The notes: generated from the letters alone by a model not told the origin. 64,000 nt of DNA from Gammaproteobacteria bacterium (GCA_012728315.1 JAAYFI010000051.1:1-64000); one strand, 5' to 3'; positions 18,745 to 28,347 are shown, counted from the stretch's first letter. A program made the numbers and translations.

Positions 18745-20928
18745 ATGGGCTTTGATGCAGATGAAGAGATCCTCCAAGACTTCTTAGTGGAGGCCGGAGA
18801 GATTCTAGAATTGCTATCGGAACAGCTGGTTGAGCTGGAAGGTAGCCCTGACGATATGAATCTGCTTAATGCTATTTTTCGTGGCTTCCATACGGTAAAA
18901 GGTGGTGCAGGGTTTTTACAGCTCAATGAGTTGGTGGCCTGCTGTCACGTTGCTGAAAACGTTTTTGATATTTTGCGTAAAGGTGAGCGTCGCGTCACGC
19001 CTGATTTGATGGACGTGGTTTTGCAAGCCTTAGACAGCGTTAATGCGATGTTCCAAGAAGTGCGCGCAGGCTCACCTTTGACACCCGCCACAGATGAGTT
19101 GTTGGATGCTTTAGCGCGTTTAGCTCAGCCTGAAGAAGTTGCTGCCGCAGTCAGCGAGCCGCAGGATGTAGTTGCCGAAGTGCCGTCTGGCGCAGATGCT
19201 CAGGCTGATGCAGAGTTTGAACAGTTGCTAGGAGCTATTGCAGAGACGAGCGACAGTACGCCGGTGAGCTCCGAAAGTGAGATTATTACGGATGATGAGT
19301 TTGAGGCGTTACTTGATCAGTTGCATGGCCCGGTGACCAGTGAGGTGCCAGCAACGCCAGAGCCTTCAGAAAAGGCTGCTGCAGCTTCAGATGAGATCAC
19401 TGATGATGAATTTGAAGCGTTGCTAGATCAGTTGCATGGTGCAGGTCAATTCAATACTGAAGCGCTTGTAGAGCACACTCAAACTGTCGCAAACGATACC
19501 CAAGATACCGCTGCTGACAGCGCTGCTACAGACTCTGAGCTGATCACTGATGATGAGTTTGAGTCATTACTGGATCAGCTGCATGGCAAAGGTAAGTTTC
19601 AGGTTACACCTAAAAAGCCAGCAGCCAGCTCCAACACAGCACCTGATGCTGCAGCGCAGAGTGCTGTGCCAAAAGATAAACCTTCGAGTACCGCGGCAGC
19701 ACCTAAAAAGTCTGCTGCAGCGAGTCGCCCAGCGCGGCCTGCGGGGAACGCCGCCCCAGAAGTTGAAACAACGGTGCGCGTAGATACGGCGCGTCTCGAT
19801 GACATTATGAATATGGTGGGTGAGCTGGTGCTTGTGCGCAACCGCTTGGTGCGTTTAGGGCTGAACAGCGATGATGAAACCATGTCCAAAGTGGTCAGTC
19901 ATTTAGATGTTGTGACTGGTGACTTACAAGCTGCGGTGATGAAAACCCGCATGCAGCCGATTAAAAAGGTATTTGGTCGTTTCCCGCGATTGGTTCGGGA
20001 TATGGCGCGTAATCTGAAAAAAGAAATTCGTTTAGAGCTGGTCGGTGAGGAAACAGACTTAGACAAAAATCTCGTCGAGGCCTTAGCCGATCCTTTGGTG
20101 CACTTAGTACGTAACTCAGTGGATCATGGTATTGAATCGCCCGATGATCGCGAGGCTGTGGGTAAAGAGCGTGAAGGCTGCGTGATTCTTTCTGCAGCGC
20201 AAGAAGGCGATCATATTCAGCTGACCATCAGTGATGATGGTAAAGGAATGGACGCTAATGTGTTGCGCGATAAGGCGGTAGAAAAAGGCATGCTCGATCG
20301 TGAAGCCGCGGATCGTCTTTCCGAGGCTGAGTGCTATAACCTGATTTTTGCTGCAGGCTTTTCAACTAAAACAGAAGTCTCCGATGTGTCAGGCCGCGGT
20401 GTGGGTATGGACGTGGTTAAAACCAAGATTGCCCAGCTGAACGGTTCGGTGTATGTGCACTCGACACCGGGTAAAGGTTCGCAAGTGGTGATTAAAGTTC
20501 CGTTGACCTTAGCCATTATGCCGACCTTAATGGTGATGCTGGGGAATCAAGCTTTTGCTTTTCCACTGGTTAACGTGAATGAAATCTTTCATCTAGATTT
20601 ATCGCGCACTAATGTGGTTGATGGTCAAGAAGTTGTCATTGTGCGCGATAAGGCGCTGCCTTTATTTTATTTAAAGCACTGGTTATTACCTAAAGAAGCA
20701 CATGCTGAGCAAACCGATGGGCATGTGGTGATTTTGACTGTTGGTAATCAGCGCATCGGTTGCGTAGTCGATCAGCTGGTGGGCCAAGAAGAAGTGGTCA
20801 TTAAGCCTTTAGGTAAAATGCTGCACGGTACGCCAGGAATGTCTGGAGCAACCATTACCGGTGATGGACGTATCGCATTGATTTTAGATATTCCTGGTTT
20901 GCTGAAAAGTTATGGACAGCGTTATTAA
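18745..20928 (+). CDS. cheA: Chemotaxis histidine kinase CheA
   Basis: 727-aa CheA. Residues 1-115 are the Hpt (P1) domain with phospho-His H49 in FRGFHTVKGGAGF. Residues about 140-340 are a low-complexity Glu/Ala/Pro linker carrying three copies of a 15-residue motif (ITDDEFEALLDQLHG) at 181-195, 218-232 and 267-281. P3 dimerisation starts near 345, P4 kinase follows with VRNSVDHGIE (N box) and the G boxes, and P5 is CheW-like (about 590-727). No folded P2 CheY-binding domain is apparent. The linker corresponds to the region called LID in polar-array CheA proteins, which binds ParP; parP lies downstream in this operon. Confidence 0.97.
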   Translation: MGFDADEEILQDFLVEAGEILELLSEQLVELEGSPDDMNLLNAIFRGFHTVKGGAGFLQLNELVACCHVAENVFDILRKGERRVTPDLMDVVLQALDSVNAMFQEVRAGSPLTPATDELLDALARLAQPEEVAAAVSEPQDVVAEVPSGADAQADAEFEQLLGAIAETSDSTPVSSESEIITDDEFEALLDQLHGPVTSEVPATPEPSEKAAAASDEITDDEFEALLDQLHGAGQFNTEALVEHTQTVANDTQDTAADSAATDSELITDDEFESLLDQLHGKGKFQVTPKKPAASSNTAPDAAAQSAVPKDKPSSTAAAPKKSAAASRPARPAGNAAPEVETTVRVDTARLDDIMNMVGELVLVRNRLVRLGLNSDDETMSKVVSHLDVVTGDLQAAVMKTRMQPIKKVFGRFPRLVRDMARNLKKEIRLELVGEETDLDKNLVEALADPLVHLVRNSVDHGIESPDDREAVGKEREGCVILSAAQEGDHIQLTISDDGKGMDANVLRDKAVEKGMLDREAADRLSEAECYNLIFAAGFSTKTEVSDVSGRGVGMDVVKTKIAQLNGSVYVHSTPGKGSQVVIKVPLTLAIMPTLMVMLGNQAFAFPLVNVNEIFHLDLSRTNVVDGQEVVIVRDKALPLFYLKHWLLPKEAHAEQTDGHVVILTVGNQRIGCVVDQLVGQEEVVIKPLGKMLHGTPGMSGATITGDGRIALILDIPGLLKSYGQRY
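19285..19587 (+). repeat. Triple coding repeat in cheA linker
   Basis: Three in-frame copies of a motif coding for ITDDEFEALLDQLHG (third copy ESLLDQLHG) at 19285-19329, 19396-19440 and 19543-19587. The codons differ between copies (for example GAG/GAA, TTACTT/TTGCTA), so the peptide rather than the DNA has been kept. Confidence 0.9.
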
Positions 20929-20964
20929 GCTTAACTAAGCATCAGTGCAGTTTTTGGAGTGGGT

Positions 20965-22170
20965 ATGACAGTCAAGGTTCTGGTGGTTGATGATTCTGGC
21001 TTTTTTAGGCGTAGATTGACGGAAATACTCTCTTCTGACAGCAATATTGAAGTGGTGGGTACAGCCTCTAATGGGCGTGAGGCGGTTGAGCAAACTCTAG
21101 CTTTAAAGCCTGATGTGATCACCATGGACTATGAAATGCCGGTGATGGATGGCATTACTGCGGTTAAAAACATTATGCAGCGTTGTCCTACGCCGGTGTT
21201 AATGTTTTCTTCGTTGACCCATGAAGGTGCACGGGTCACGTTAGATGCCTTAGATGCGGGGGCTTTAGATTATCTGCCGAAAAATTTTGAAGATATTTCT
21301 AGAAATCCACAAAAAGTAAAACAGATGCTATGCGATAAAGTGCATTTGCTCTCCAAGAGCAATCGCCGCGTGTGGTCGCCTGCAAGCACTCCTTTAGGCT
21401 CTGGCGCAAGCAGCTCAGTTGCGGTTAAAACAAGCGCAACGCCAGCGTTACGAAGCTCGGCAGCGCGTAGTCCTTTGCCAACTCCAGCACCTACGCCATC
21501 ACCTGCGCCAGCGCCAGAGCGTAGCGCGCGGACAGCAGCACTGTTACGCAACACATTAATTGCCAATGAAGCGCCGGTACAGGCCTCTACAACCAGTCCA
21601 CGACGTAAAGCATATAAATTGGTGGCCATTGGTACTTCAACCGGTGGACCTGTTGCTTTGCAGCGGGTTTTAACCCAACTGCCAGCCAGTTTTCCTGCAC
21701 CTATTGTGATTGTGCAACATATGCCCGCCGCGTTTACCTATGCCTTTGCTGAGCGTTTAAATAAGCTGTGCCAAATTGATGTGAAAGAGGCTGAAGAAGG
21801 CGATATTTTACGTCCAGGCTTAGCGCTGTTAGCGCCGGGTGGCAAGCAGATGATGATTGATGGGCGCGGGGCGATACGTATTTTGCCCGGTGATGAACGC
21901 CTCAGCTATAAGCCTAGCGTTGACATTACCTTTGGTTCTGCAGCTAAGGTGTTTAACGATAAAGTTTTGGCTGTAGTGTTAACTGGAATGGGCGCTGACG
22001 GCCGTGAAGGCGCGCGAATGCTTAAGCAGGCTGGCAGTCAAGTTTGGGCGCAAGATGAAGCCAGTTGTGTGATTTATGGCATGCCAATGGCGGTGGTTAA
22101 AGCAGACTTGGCTGATTTTGTCTACACCCTCGATGATATTGGCGGCTACTTAATTGAGGCCTGCAGCTGA
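20965..22170 (+). CDS. cheB: Chemotaxis response regulator protein-glutamate methylesterase CheB
   Basis: 401-aa protein with an N-terminal receiver domain (D55 in TMDYEMP) and a C-terminal methylesterase domain with catalytic Ser in GTSTGGP, His in VQHMP and Asp in [10 protein letters not shown]. The linker (about 140-205) is unusually long and rich in Ala, Pro, Ser and Thr. CheB demethylates and deamidates chemoreceptors. ATG 20965 was preferred to GTG 20959 because TTGGAG sits 5 nt before the ATG and overlaps the GTG. No cheR gene is in the window. Its stop overlaps the motC start by one base. Confidence 0.95.
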   Translation: MTVKVLVVDDSGFFRRRLTEILSSDSNIEVVGTASNGREAVEQTLALKPDVITMDYEMPVMDGITAVKNIMQRCPTPVLMFSSLTHEGARVTLDALDAGALDYLPKNFEDISRNPQKVKQMLCDKVHLLSKSNRRVWSPASTPLGSGASSSVAVKTSATPALRSSAARSPLPTPAPTPSPAPAPERSARTAALLRNTLIANEAPVQASTTSPRRKAYKLVAIGTSTGGPVALQRVLTQLPASFPAPIVIVQHMPAAFTYAFAERLNKLCQIDVKEAEEGDILRPGLALLAPGGKQMMIDGRGAIRILPGDERLSYKPSVDITFGSAAKVFNDKVLAVVLTGMGADGREGARMLKQAGSQVWAQDEASCVIYGMPMAVVKADLADFVYTLDDIGGYLIEACS

Positions 22171-22910
22171 TGGATATGCTCAGTTTGGTGGGCCTGGTGA
22201 TGGCGTTTGTCGCTATCATTGGTGGCAATTACCTTGAGGGCGGCCATGTCAGTGCCTTGATCAATGGGCCGGCCGCGTTAATTGTATTTGGTGGCACTTT
22301 TGGTGCAGCCTTATTGCAAACGCCGGTCAGTCATTTTAAACGCGCTATACAAATTATCAGCTGGGTGCTGTTCCCACCGCATGCGAATTTGCCCAATGCT
22401 ATTAATAATGTGGTTGGTTGGAGTATGACGGCGCGCAAAGATGGCTTGCTGGGTTTGGAAACTGTTGCTGAAGCAGAGACTGATCCTTATGCGCAAAAAG
22501 GCTTGCAACTGCTGGTGGATGGCATGGAGTCTGAAGGCATCCGCAGTATTTTAGAGGTGGATTTATACACCCAAGAAGACCGTGATTTACAAGCCGCTAA
22601 GTTTTACGAGTGCATGGGTGGTTATGCACCGACCATCGGCATTATTGGTGCGGTGATGGGGTTGATTCATGTTATGGGCAATCTGGCTGATCCCTCGCAG
22701 CTGGGAACCGGGATTGCTGTTGCTTTCGTTGCCACTATTTATGGGATTGGCTCAGCCAACTTATTATTTTTGCCGGTCGCCAGTAAAATTAAAGTGACAG
22801 TTATGCGCCAGTCACGTTATCGAGAAATGCTATTGGAAGGTATTTTGTCCATTGCGGAAGGCGAGAACCCACGCGCAATCGAGTTGAAGCTGCAAGGCTT
22901 TATGGAATAA
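22170..22910 (+). CDS. motC: Flagellar motor stator protein MotC (MotA family)
   Basis: 246-aa MotA/PomA-type stator subunit with four membrane helices (two near 1-50, two near 150-205) and a cytosolic loop whose charged residues contact FliG. Pseudomonas has a second stator pair, MotCD, encoded inside the che operon, which this matches. It starts on the last base of cheB and is 2 bp from motD, showing translational coupling. Confidence 0.95.
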   Translation: MDMLSLVGLVMAFVAIIGGNYLEGGHVSALINGPAALIVFGGTFGAALLQTPVSHFKRAIQIISWVLFPPHANLPNAINNVVGWSMTARKDGLLGLETVAEAETDPYAQKGLQLLVDGMESEGIRSILEVDLYTQEDRDLQAAKFYECMGGYAPTIGIIGAVMGLIHVMGNLADPSQLGTGIAVAFVATIYGIGSANLLFLPVASKIKVTVMRQSRYREMLLEGILSIAEGENPRAIELKLQGFME

Positions 22911-22912
22911 GT

Positions 22913-23674
22913 ATGGCACGTCGACGCAGACAGGAAGATCCCATCAACCATGAGCGTTGGCTGGTATCTTATGCCGATTTTATTACGCTGCTGTTTGCTT
23001 TTTTTGTGGTCATGTATTCGATCTCTTCGATTAATGAGGGCAAGTATAAAGTTTTGTCTGACTCCATGGAGGGGATATTTAGTCAGCCAGAGCGCTCAAT
23101 TAAACCTATACCTATTGGTGATGAGCGCTTTAAAGGGCAGGTGGATAGTGATGGAACTGATGTTGCCGCCGGTCATGTGCCACAAGACCCGTTAGCCAGT
23201 ATTGCCGAACAAATCCGCGATCAATTTGATGGTTTATTAGGGGATGGCCAATTGCATGTGCGGGCTAATGAGATGTGGCTGGAGTTAGAACTCAGCTCCA
23301 GCTTGCTGTTTCCTAGTGGTGATGCCATACCGCACCAAGATGCTTTTGATATTATTGAGAAAATATCAAAAATATTAGCGCCTTTTGATAATCCTATTCA
23401 GGTGGAAGGCTTTACCGATAATCTGCCTATCAGTACCGCGCAATACCCTACCAACTGGGAGTTGTCAGCAGCGCGGGCAGCCAGCATCGTTAGAATGTTA
23501 GCGATGGAGGGGGTGCAGCCGGAGCGTTTAGCGGCAGTTGGTTACGGTGAGTTTCAACCTATTGCAGACAATGCCGATGCCGCAGGGCGCGCCCGTAATC
23601 GCCGGGTTGTTTTGGTTATTTCTAGAAATGCCGATACACGGCGTCAGACCACACAGGCCGCTGAGAATAGCTAG
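22913..23674 (+). CDS. motD: Flagellar motor stator protein MotD (MotB family)
   Basis: 253-aa MotB-type subunit. One helix near residues 17-40 carries the ion-conducting Asp in SYADFITLLFAFFVVMYS, then a plug/linker and a C-terminal OmpA-like peptidoglycan-binding domain (about 120-240; VEGFTDNLP...NWELSAARA). It anchors the stator to the cell wall. It pairs with motC. Confidence 0.95.
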   Translation: MARRRRQEDPINHERWLVSYADFITLLFAFFVVMYSISSINEGKYKVLSDSMEGIFSQPERSIKPIPIGDERFKGQVDSDGTDVAAGHVPQDPLASIAEQIRDQFDGLLGDGQLHVRANEMWLELELSSSLLFPSGDAIPHQDAFDIIEKISKILAPFDNPIQVEGFTDNLPISTAQYPTNWELSAARAASIVRMLAMEGVQPERLAAVGYGEFQPIADNADAAGRARNRRVVLVISRNADTRRQTTQAAENS

Positions 23675-23739
23675 CCGATTCGGCAAGACTGGCATATAGA
23701 TTGCTTGTTATATTGTGCGTCAATATAAATATAGACACA

Positions 23740-23757
23740 GCGTCAGTGAACTGACGC
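23740..23757. repeat. Inverted repeat before parC
   Basis: Perfect 8-bp inverted repeat GCGTCAGT-GA-ACTGACGC in the 130-bp gap between motD and parC. No T-tract follows, so it may be an mRNA hairpin or a protein site. Confidence 0.35.
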
Positions 23758-23804
23758 GACAACACAGCAGTTTTTAGCCAGTATGACTGAGTATGGGGTA
23801 TGCG

Positions 23805-24644
23805 ATGAGGATCTGGGCCGTAGCTAACCAGAAGGGAGGGGTCGGGAAAACCACAACAACGCTAGCACTGGCCGGCTTGTTAGCCGATGCAGGAAAGCGG
23901 GTGCTGGTGGTCGATCTTGATCCGCATGGCTCTATGACCAGTTACTTTGGTTATGATCCTGACAGCATGGAGCACAGTTGTTATGACTTGTTTCAGCACT
24001 CAGGGGTGATTCCTGCCGGTTTACCGCAGCAATTACTGCGTGAAACCAGTCATGAGAATATTAAGCTATTGCCGTCCAGCACCGCACTGGCTGTACTGGA
24101 GCGTCAATCACCTAGCAAAGATGGCTTAGGTTTAGTGATCAGTCGTACCTTAGCGCAATTGGACGGTGAATTTGATTTTGCAGTTATCGATAGCCCACCT
24201 TTATTGGGGGTGCTGATGGTTAACGCCCTAGCTGCCAGCGAGTATTTATTGATTCCAGTGCAGACTGAGTTTCTTGCGCTAAAAGGCCTTGAGCGTATGG
24301 TCAATACTTTGCGTATGATCAATCGCTCGCGGCGGCAAGCTTTACCTTTTAGTATTGTGCCGACTTTATTTGACCGACGAACGCAAGCGTCTATGACAGC
24401 ATTAGGTATGCTGAAAAAACAATATCCAGAGACTTTATGGCAAGCCTATATACCGATAGATACGCGTTTGCGTGATGCCAGTCGGGCAGGTTTAGTGCCA
24501 TCTCGCTTTGACAAAAGCAGTCGGGCTATTGTGGCGTATCGTGCATTATTAAAGCATGTATTAAGTCGATGTTTGCAGCCAGAAGCCGCTCAACTTCCAC
24601 AGGCTTTGGCCGATCAAGAGGTTGTGGCTGAGCGGGAATCCTAA
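23805..24644 (+). CDS. parC: ParA-family ATPase ParC for chemosensory array positioning
   Basis: 279-aa ParA/Soj-type ATPase with deviant Walker A KGGVGKT (residues 10-16), DLDPHGSMT and IDSPPLLGVL motifs. In polar-flagellated gammaproteobacteria the ParA homologue coded in the che operon (PA1462 in P. aeruginosa; ParC in Vibrio) places chemotaxis clusters at the pole; there is no parB here. ATG 23805 (MRIWAVANQ) was chosen because GGGGT lies 5 nt upstream; ATG 23793 would add four residues. Confidence 0.9.
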   Translation: MRIWAVANQKGGVGKTTTTLALAGLLADAGKRVLVVDLDPHGSMTSYFGYDPDSMEHSCYDLFQHSGVIPAGLPQQLLRETSHENIKLLPSSTALAVLERQSPSKDGLGLVISRTLAQLDGEFDFAVIDSPPLLGVLMVNALAASEYLLIPVQTEFLALKGLERMVNTLRMINRSRRQALPFSIVPTLFDRRTQASMTALGMLKKQYPETLWQAYIPIDTRLRDASRAGLVPSRFDKSSRAIVAYRALLKHVLSRCLQPEAAQLPQALADQEVVAERES

Positions 24645-24678
24645 TGTGCATTGATACTTTAACTGTTTGGAATCGCAT

Positions 24679-25425
24679 ATGAGTAAACATACTCAACAGG
24701 CAGCTCTACAAGGTTATTTAGATGCTTTGTTAACCGAAAGCACACCAGAACCTGTGTTGTTGGAACCGGTGCCTAAGGCTAAACCTGCAGTGTTTTTAGA
24801 GCCGCAGGATACACCAAGCCTGCCGCAGATTGCTTTGCGTGAGCCTTTGATTAGCGAAGAGCAAATCAGTCGTTTGCCGGTGTCAGTCAGGGTTACTGAA
24901 GAGCAACAAAAGGTTACTGTGGCTGAGTCTATCCAGCCTGCGCCCAAGCAAGAACAAGCTCGTAATCGCTTGGCAGAAGAGCCGTTTGAGTGTTTGTTAT
25001 TTGATGTGGCAGGGCTGACATTAGCTGTGCCTTTGGCTGCGTTAGGCAGTATTTATCCCTTTGAACCCGATGAGCTAACGCCGATTTTTGGCCAGCCTGA
25101 TTGGTTTATTGGCATATTACCTACGCCGCAGGCCAATCTAAAAGTTTTAGAAACTGCGCGCTGGGTGATGCCAGAGCGCTATACTGCGCAGATGCGAGAT
25201 GATTTAAAGTATGTCATTTCTATTAATGGTTACGATTGGGGCTTGGCAGTGCATCAAGTGCGCAATTCAATCCGATTAGAACCGAGTGATATTAAATGGC
25301 GTACGCAGCGTACTAAACGCGCTTGGTTGGCAGGCACAGTAATTGAGCATATGTGTGCTTTGCTTGATGTTGAAGTGCTTGCGCAATTAATTACTGGGCA
25401 AAATATGCCCGACAGTCATGTTTGA
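24679..25425 (+). CDS. parP: CheW-like array protein ParP
   Basis: 248-aa protein with a disordered Pro/Glu-rich N-terminal half (1-105) and a C-terminal CheW-like domain (about 108-245; FECLLFDVAGLTLAVPLAALG). Equivalent to PA1463. In Vibrio, ParP links CheA to the polar landmark and prevents loss of CheA from arrays. ATG 24679 was preferred; an in-frame TTG 24667 adds four residues. Its probable partner is the repeat-bearing linker of CheA in the same operon. Confidence 0.85.
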   Translation: MSKHTQQAALQGYLDALLTESTPEPVLLEPVPKAKPAVFLEPQDTPSLPQIALREPLISEEQISRLPVSVRVTEEQQKVTVAESIQPAPKQEQARNRLAEEPFECLLFDVAGLTLAVPLAALGSIYPFEPDELTPIFGQPDWFIGILPTPQANLKVLETARWVMPERYTAQMRDDLKYVISINGYDWGLAVHQVRNSIRLEPSDIKWRTQRTKRAWLAGTVIEHMCALLDVEVLAQLITGQNMPDSHV

Positions 25426-25479
25426 ATAGTAGCTAATAACACTAGTGTGAGCCGAGAGCTCTAAATGAGGGATATAACA

Positions 25480-25959
25480 ATGCAAAATTCATCAGCTCAC
25501 AGCGCCGATGATCCTATTTTACAGTGGGTGACTTTCCGTTTAGATAATGAAACGTATGGCGTTAATGTCATGCAAGTTCAAGAAGTCTTGCGCTATACGG
25601 AAATTGCTCCAGTACCAGGTGCGCCGAGTTATGTGCTGGGGATTATCAATCTGCGCGGCAATGTGGTGACAGTGATTGATACGCGGCAGCGTTTTGGTTT
25701 GCCGCCCGCTGAGGTCGGTGATAATACGCGTGTCGTTATTATCGAGGTGGATAAGCAGGTGGTTGGCATTTTAGTGGATAGCGTGGCTGAAGTGGTTTAT
25801 TTGCGTCAGTCCGAAATAGAAACAGCGCCGAATGTGGGTAATACCGATGCTGCTAAATTTATCCAAGGCGTATGCAATAAGAATGGCGAGTTATTGATTC
25901 TGGTAGAACTGGAAAAAATGATGAGCGAAGACGAATGGTCTGAGTTGGAAGCTTTGTAA
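25480..25959 (+). CDS. cheW: Chemotaxis coupling protein CheW
   Basis: 159-aa CheW that couples chemoreceptors to CheA. It is a single CheW domain with GVNVMQVQEVLRY, IINLRGNVVTVID and the conserved receptor-contact region. ATG 25480 fits the 159-residue Pseudomonas CheW and has GAGGG 8 nt upstream; ATG 25465 would overlap that ribosome site. Its stop overlaps the start of the next gene. Confidence 0.95.
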   Translation: MQNSSAHSADDPILQWVTFRLDNETYGVNVMQVQEVLRYTEIAPVPGAPSYVLGIINLRGNVVTVIDTRQRFGLPPAEVGDNTRVVIIEVDKQVVGILVDSVAEVVYLRQSEIETAPNVGNTDAAKFIQGVCNKNGELLILVELEKMMSEDEWSELEAL

Positions 25960-26348
25960 TGTGGTTTGTAGTGATGTTTTTGGCTGCAGTATGCATTGGC
26001 AACAGTGTTGCCATGTATATTTTATGGAGACAGAAACAACACTTAGCAAAACTCTATGCAGGGTCGATCGAGCAACATAAGCAGGAATTGAGTAAACTCA
26101 ATCGGCGTTTAGACACTTATTTATCTGGCAGTATGCGTATGGGCGAAGAGTTGCATGAATTGCAAAAGAATCTTGCGCCTTTGCCAGAGAAAATTTTGCG
26201 CATGGAGCAAAAAGATCCAACGCACTTATCTTTTACGCAAGCAGCACGTTTAATAGGTCTTGGCGCAACCACAGAAGACTTGAAACAGTCGTGTGGTTTA
26301 AGTCAATCGGAAGCTGAACTGTTACAGCGGTTACATGCAAAAAAATAA
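25959..26348 (+). CDS. DUF2802 membrane protein at the end of the che operon
   Basis: 129-aa protein with one N-terminal membrane helix (residues 1-20), a coiled-coil stretch (30-70) and a C-terminal helix-turn-helix-like part (AARLIGLGATTEDLKQSCGLSQSEAELLQRLH). Equivalent to PA1465, which always follows cheW in Pseudomonas. Its function is not established; the position suggests a role with the chemosensory array or flagellum. The start overlaps the cheW stop (TAATG). Confidence 0.85.
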   Translation: MWFVVMFLAAVCIGNSVAMYILWRQKQHLAKLYAGSIEQHKQELSKLNRRLDTYLSGSMRMGEELHELQKNLAPLPEKILRMEQKDPTHLSFTQAARLIGLGATTEDLKQSCGLSQSEAELLQRLHAKK

Positions 26349-26357
26349 TGCGGATAT

Positions 26358-26388
26358 AAAAAAGGCCAACTGATTAAGTTGGCCTTTT
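26358..26388. terminator. Bidirectional terminator between che operon and oprI
   Basis: A 12-bp perfect stem (AAAAGGCCAACT / AGTTGGCCTTTT, loop GATTA) has A-runs on one side and T-runs on the other. It lies 10 bp after the DUF2802 gene and 17 bp after the oprI stop, so it can end both convergent transcripts. Confidence 0.85.
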
Positions 26389-26404
26389 GCCTTAGCAAGT
26401 AATA

Positions 26405-26656
26405 TTACTTGCGGCTGGCTTTTTCTAACATACGCAGAGCGCGTTCGTTAGCTTCGTCAGCAGTTTGCTGTGCACGTTGAGCAGCGCTCATTGCTTCATC
26501 AGCTTTGCTGTACGCTTCGTCAGCACGAGCTTGCGCACGAGCTACTGAATCTTCAGTAGCGGTTAAGCGAGCTTCGTTTTCAGTTGACAAGTTGCTGCAA
26601 CCTGTTGCCAAGACAGCAGCAAAAGCTAGTGCAGAAAATTTTAGAACATTATTCAT
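26405..26656 (-). CDS. oprI: Major outer membrane lipoprotein OprI (Lpp)
   Basis: 83-aa Pseudomonas lipoprotein I. Signal peptide 1-19 with lipobox LATGC (lipidated C20), then one continuous alpha-helical heptad repeat rich in Ala ([20 protein letters not shown] onward), ending in the conserved [13 protein letters not shown] whose last Lys can be linked to peptidoglycan. ATG 26656 ([10 protein letters not shown]) was chosen: AAGGGG lies 7 nt before it. A longer frame from 26683 would spoil the signal peptide. Confidence 0.97.
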   Translation of the reverse strand: MNNVLKFSALAFAAVLATGCSNLSTENEARLTATEDSVARAQARADEAYSKADEAMSAAQRAQQTADEANERALRMLEKASRK

Positions 26657-26689
26657 ATTGTTCCCCTTAGTATGGGTGTCCATGGAAGC

Positions 26690-26711
26690 AACTCATCTTA
26701 TGATAAGTTGA
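26690..26711 (-). repeat. Hairpin in the oprI leader
   Basis: Imperfect inverted repeat (CAACTTATC / GATGAGTTG, 8 of 9 pairs) between the candidate promoter and the oprI start. It would form a 5'-leader hairpin and may stabilise this abundant mRNA; this role is an inference. Confidence 0.35.
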
Positions 26712-26720
26712 CTGCTACAT

Positions 26721-26748
26721 ATGTTACGCATTCATTCGATTAAGTAAA
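26721..26748 (-). promoter_or_regulatory. Candidate sigma-70 promoter of oprI
   Basis: Read on the minus strand: TTTACT (26743-26748), 16-bp spacer, TAACAT (26721-26726), with A-tracts upstream that could act as an UP element. The rest of the 367-bp gap to the LysR gene shows nothing else I can name. Confidence 0.4.
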
Positions 26749-27023
26749 CTATTAGATGGTATAGAAGACAACTTTTTTTACTTTTTTGCTCAATAAACGT
26801 ACAAAAATATAAAGCTTTTGTGTTTTAAGTGGATTTGTTGGCAAGAAAGGCTATTTGGATGTTTGTTGGTCAGTGGTAATGGCACGCATACGACTGTAAT
26901 CGAAATGCAAGGTATACAGTTTTTGTATGATGAATCTTTGCGGAAATGGGGTGGTATTCGAGCGCATGGCTTATGCCGGCTGCTCAAGAGGCAGTCACTT
27001 AGGCTAACTTTTAGCGTGCAGTC

Positions 27024-27944
27024 CTAGGCTAAGTTGATCGGGAGAATCCCAGTAGTTCTGCTCTGTGAAATATGCAGCGACAAATAATCAAGCAGTACGC
27101 GTGTGGCGAGGGTAATGCCGCGGTGCGGTTGGGTAAACGCAAATAAAGTACGGTGTTCTTCTTGGGGGCTGTAGAATTTTAGTTCCCCTGAGTTGATTGC
27201 CGCGCTACACGCGCACAGCGGTAAAAAGGCATGACCAAAGCCCGTTAGGGCGGCTTCTAGTGCATGTTGGTAGTTAGTAACCACCAGGCTTGGGTTGTTG
27301 TCATTACTGCTCGGGCTGGCCGCTATGTTGACGAGTATTGGATTTGCTTGCTTACTGTTTTTAAAGCTTGCACTAAAAACGTTAACAAAGTGTATAGACG
27401 CTAAAGAGCGGGAGACTATTTGGCTGCTATCGGCTGGAGCGCTAAATAAGCTCAAGGCTAAGTCAATTGACTGAGCGTTAATATCTTGCGTGCTATCTGC
27501 TGTTTGCAGACTTAGCTGAATACGAGGGTAGGTGTTTTTAAAGTTTAACAGAACCGGCATCAGCCAGTTGCTAAGAATAGCAGGCAGAACGATGCTCACC
27601 TTGCCGCTCGGTATGTCTAGTGCGCGCTGCACGCTATCGGTGGCATTTCTTGCTGCTTCAATCATCTTTGTAGCGTGGCGGTATACTTCAGTGCCGATGC
27701 TCGTGAGCGAGAGAAAACGAGGGTTGCGGTGTAAGAGTTGAACACCTAGGCGGGTTTCTAGTTGGCTGAGTCGGCGACTGAGGTTTGATTTAGAAACCCC
27801 GTTATTATTCGCCGCCACTGAGAAGCTACCAGCATCCATAACTTGTGCGAACCAGTACAGGTCGACGAGGTTGTCAGCTAAGTCACTGGCCTGAATTTCG
27901 GTAAAAAAAATCTCTTCTGAGGCTTTCTGTGCGGACCCATCCAT
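27024..27944 (-). CDS. LysR-family transcriptional regulator
   Basis: 306-aa LTTR. A winged helix-turn-helix lies at residues 26-90 (LYWFAQVMDAGSFSVAANN, LSRRLSQLETRLGVQLL), followed by a periplasmic-binding-like effector domain (about 110-295). The N-terminal 25 residues are a nonstandard extension before the HTH; GGAG sits 11 nt before ATG 27944. It has no divergent partner gene: a 482-bp gap and tRNA-Leu lie upstream, so the target cannot be guessed from context. Confidence 0.85.
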   Translation of the reverse strand: MDGSAQKASEEIFFTEIQASDLADNLVDLYWFAQVMDAGSFSVAANNNGVSKSNLSRRLSQLETRLGVQLLHRNPRFLSLTSIGTEVYRHATKMIEAARNATDSVQRALDIPSGKVSIVLPAILSNWLMPVLLNFKNTYPRIQLSLQTADSTQDINAQSIDLALSLFSAPADSSQIVSRSLASIHFVNVFSASFKNSKQANPILVNIAASPSSNDNNPSLVVTNYQHALEAALTGFGHAFLPLCACSAAINSGELKFYSPQEEHRTLFAFTQPHRGITLATRVLLDYLSLHISQSRTTGILPINLA

Positions 27945-28347
27945 AATTTAATTTGCTCCATAGCTAATTAATTTTAGCGCTTTTGCAGTGATACTCCATT
28001 TCAATCTACATTACAATATATTGAGTCACTTTATTTGATATTAAAATGCTATCCCTTTGCTTGAACGGTTATTTTTTAAAAAAGAGAGTGTGTAGCGGGG
28101 CAGTCAGCTGAAGTGCAGTTGCTTGCAGCTGTGCCCGTAGTGGCGTTGCCGTCAAATTAGAGGTGGCTTTAACCGACTAACCCTCGGCTCTTTAAGTGAT
28201 AACCTTTAATTGCGCTGCAGCCTAGAGCGCGAGTGCCGCAGCGGGGTTTTATTAATGCCTGTATTGCTGAGCAGGGGTTTTTAAACTGCATTGCCTCGGT
28301 TTTTTCTTTAAAAATCATCTCTTTTAAAGAAAAACTTCAACAAGGGC
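27945..28347. other. Non-coding gap between LysR gene and tRNA-Leu promoter
   Basis: About 400 bp, AT-rich in its first 130 bp, without a convincing open frame, tRNA or intrinsic terminator. It must hold the promoter of the LysR gene, but no clear -35/-10 pair was singled out. Confidence 0.5.
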
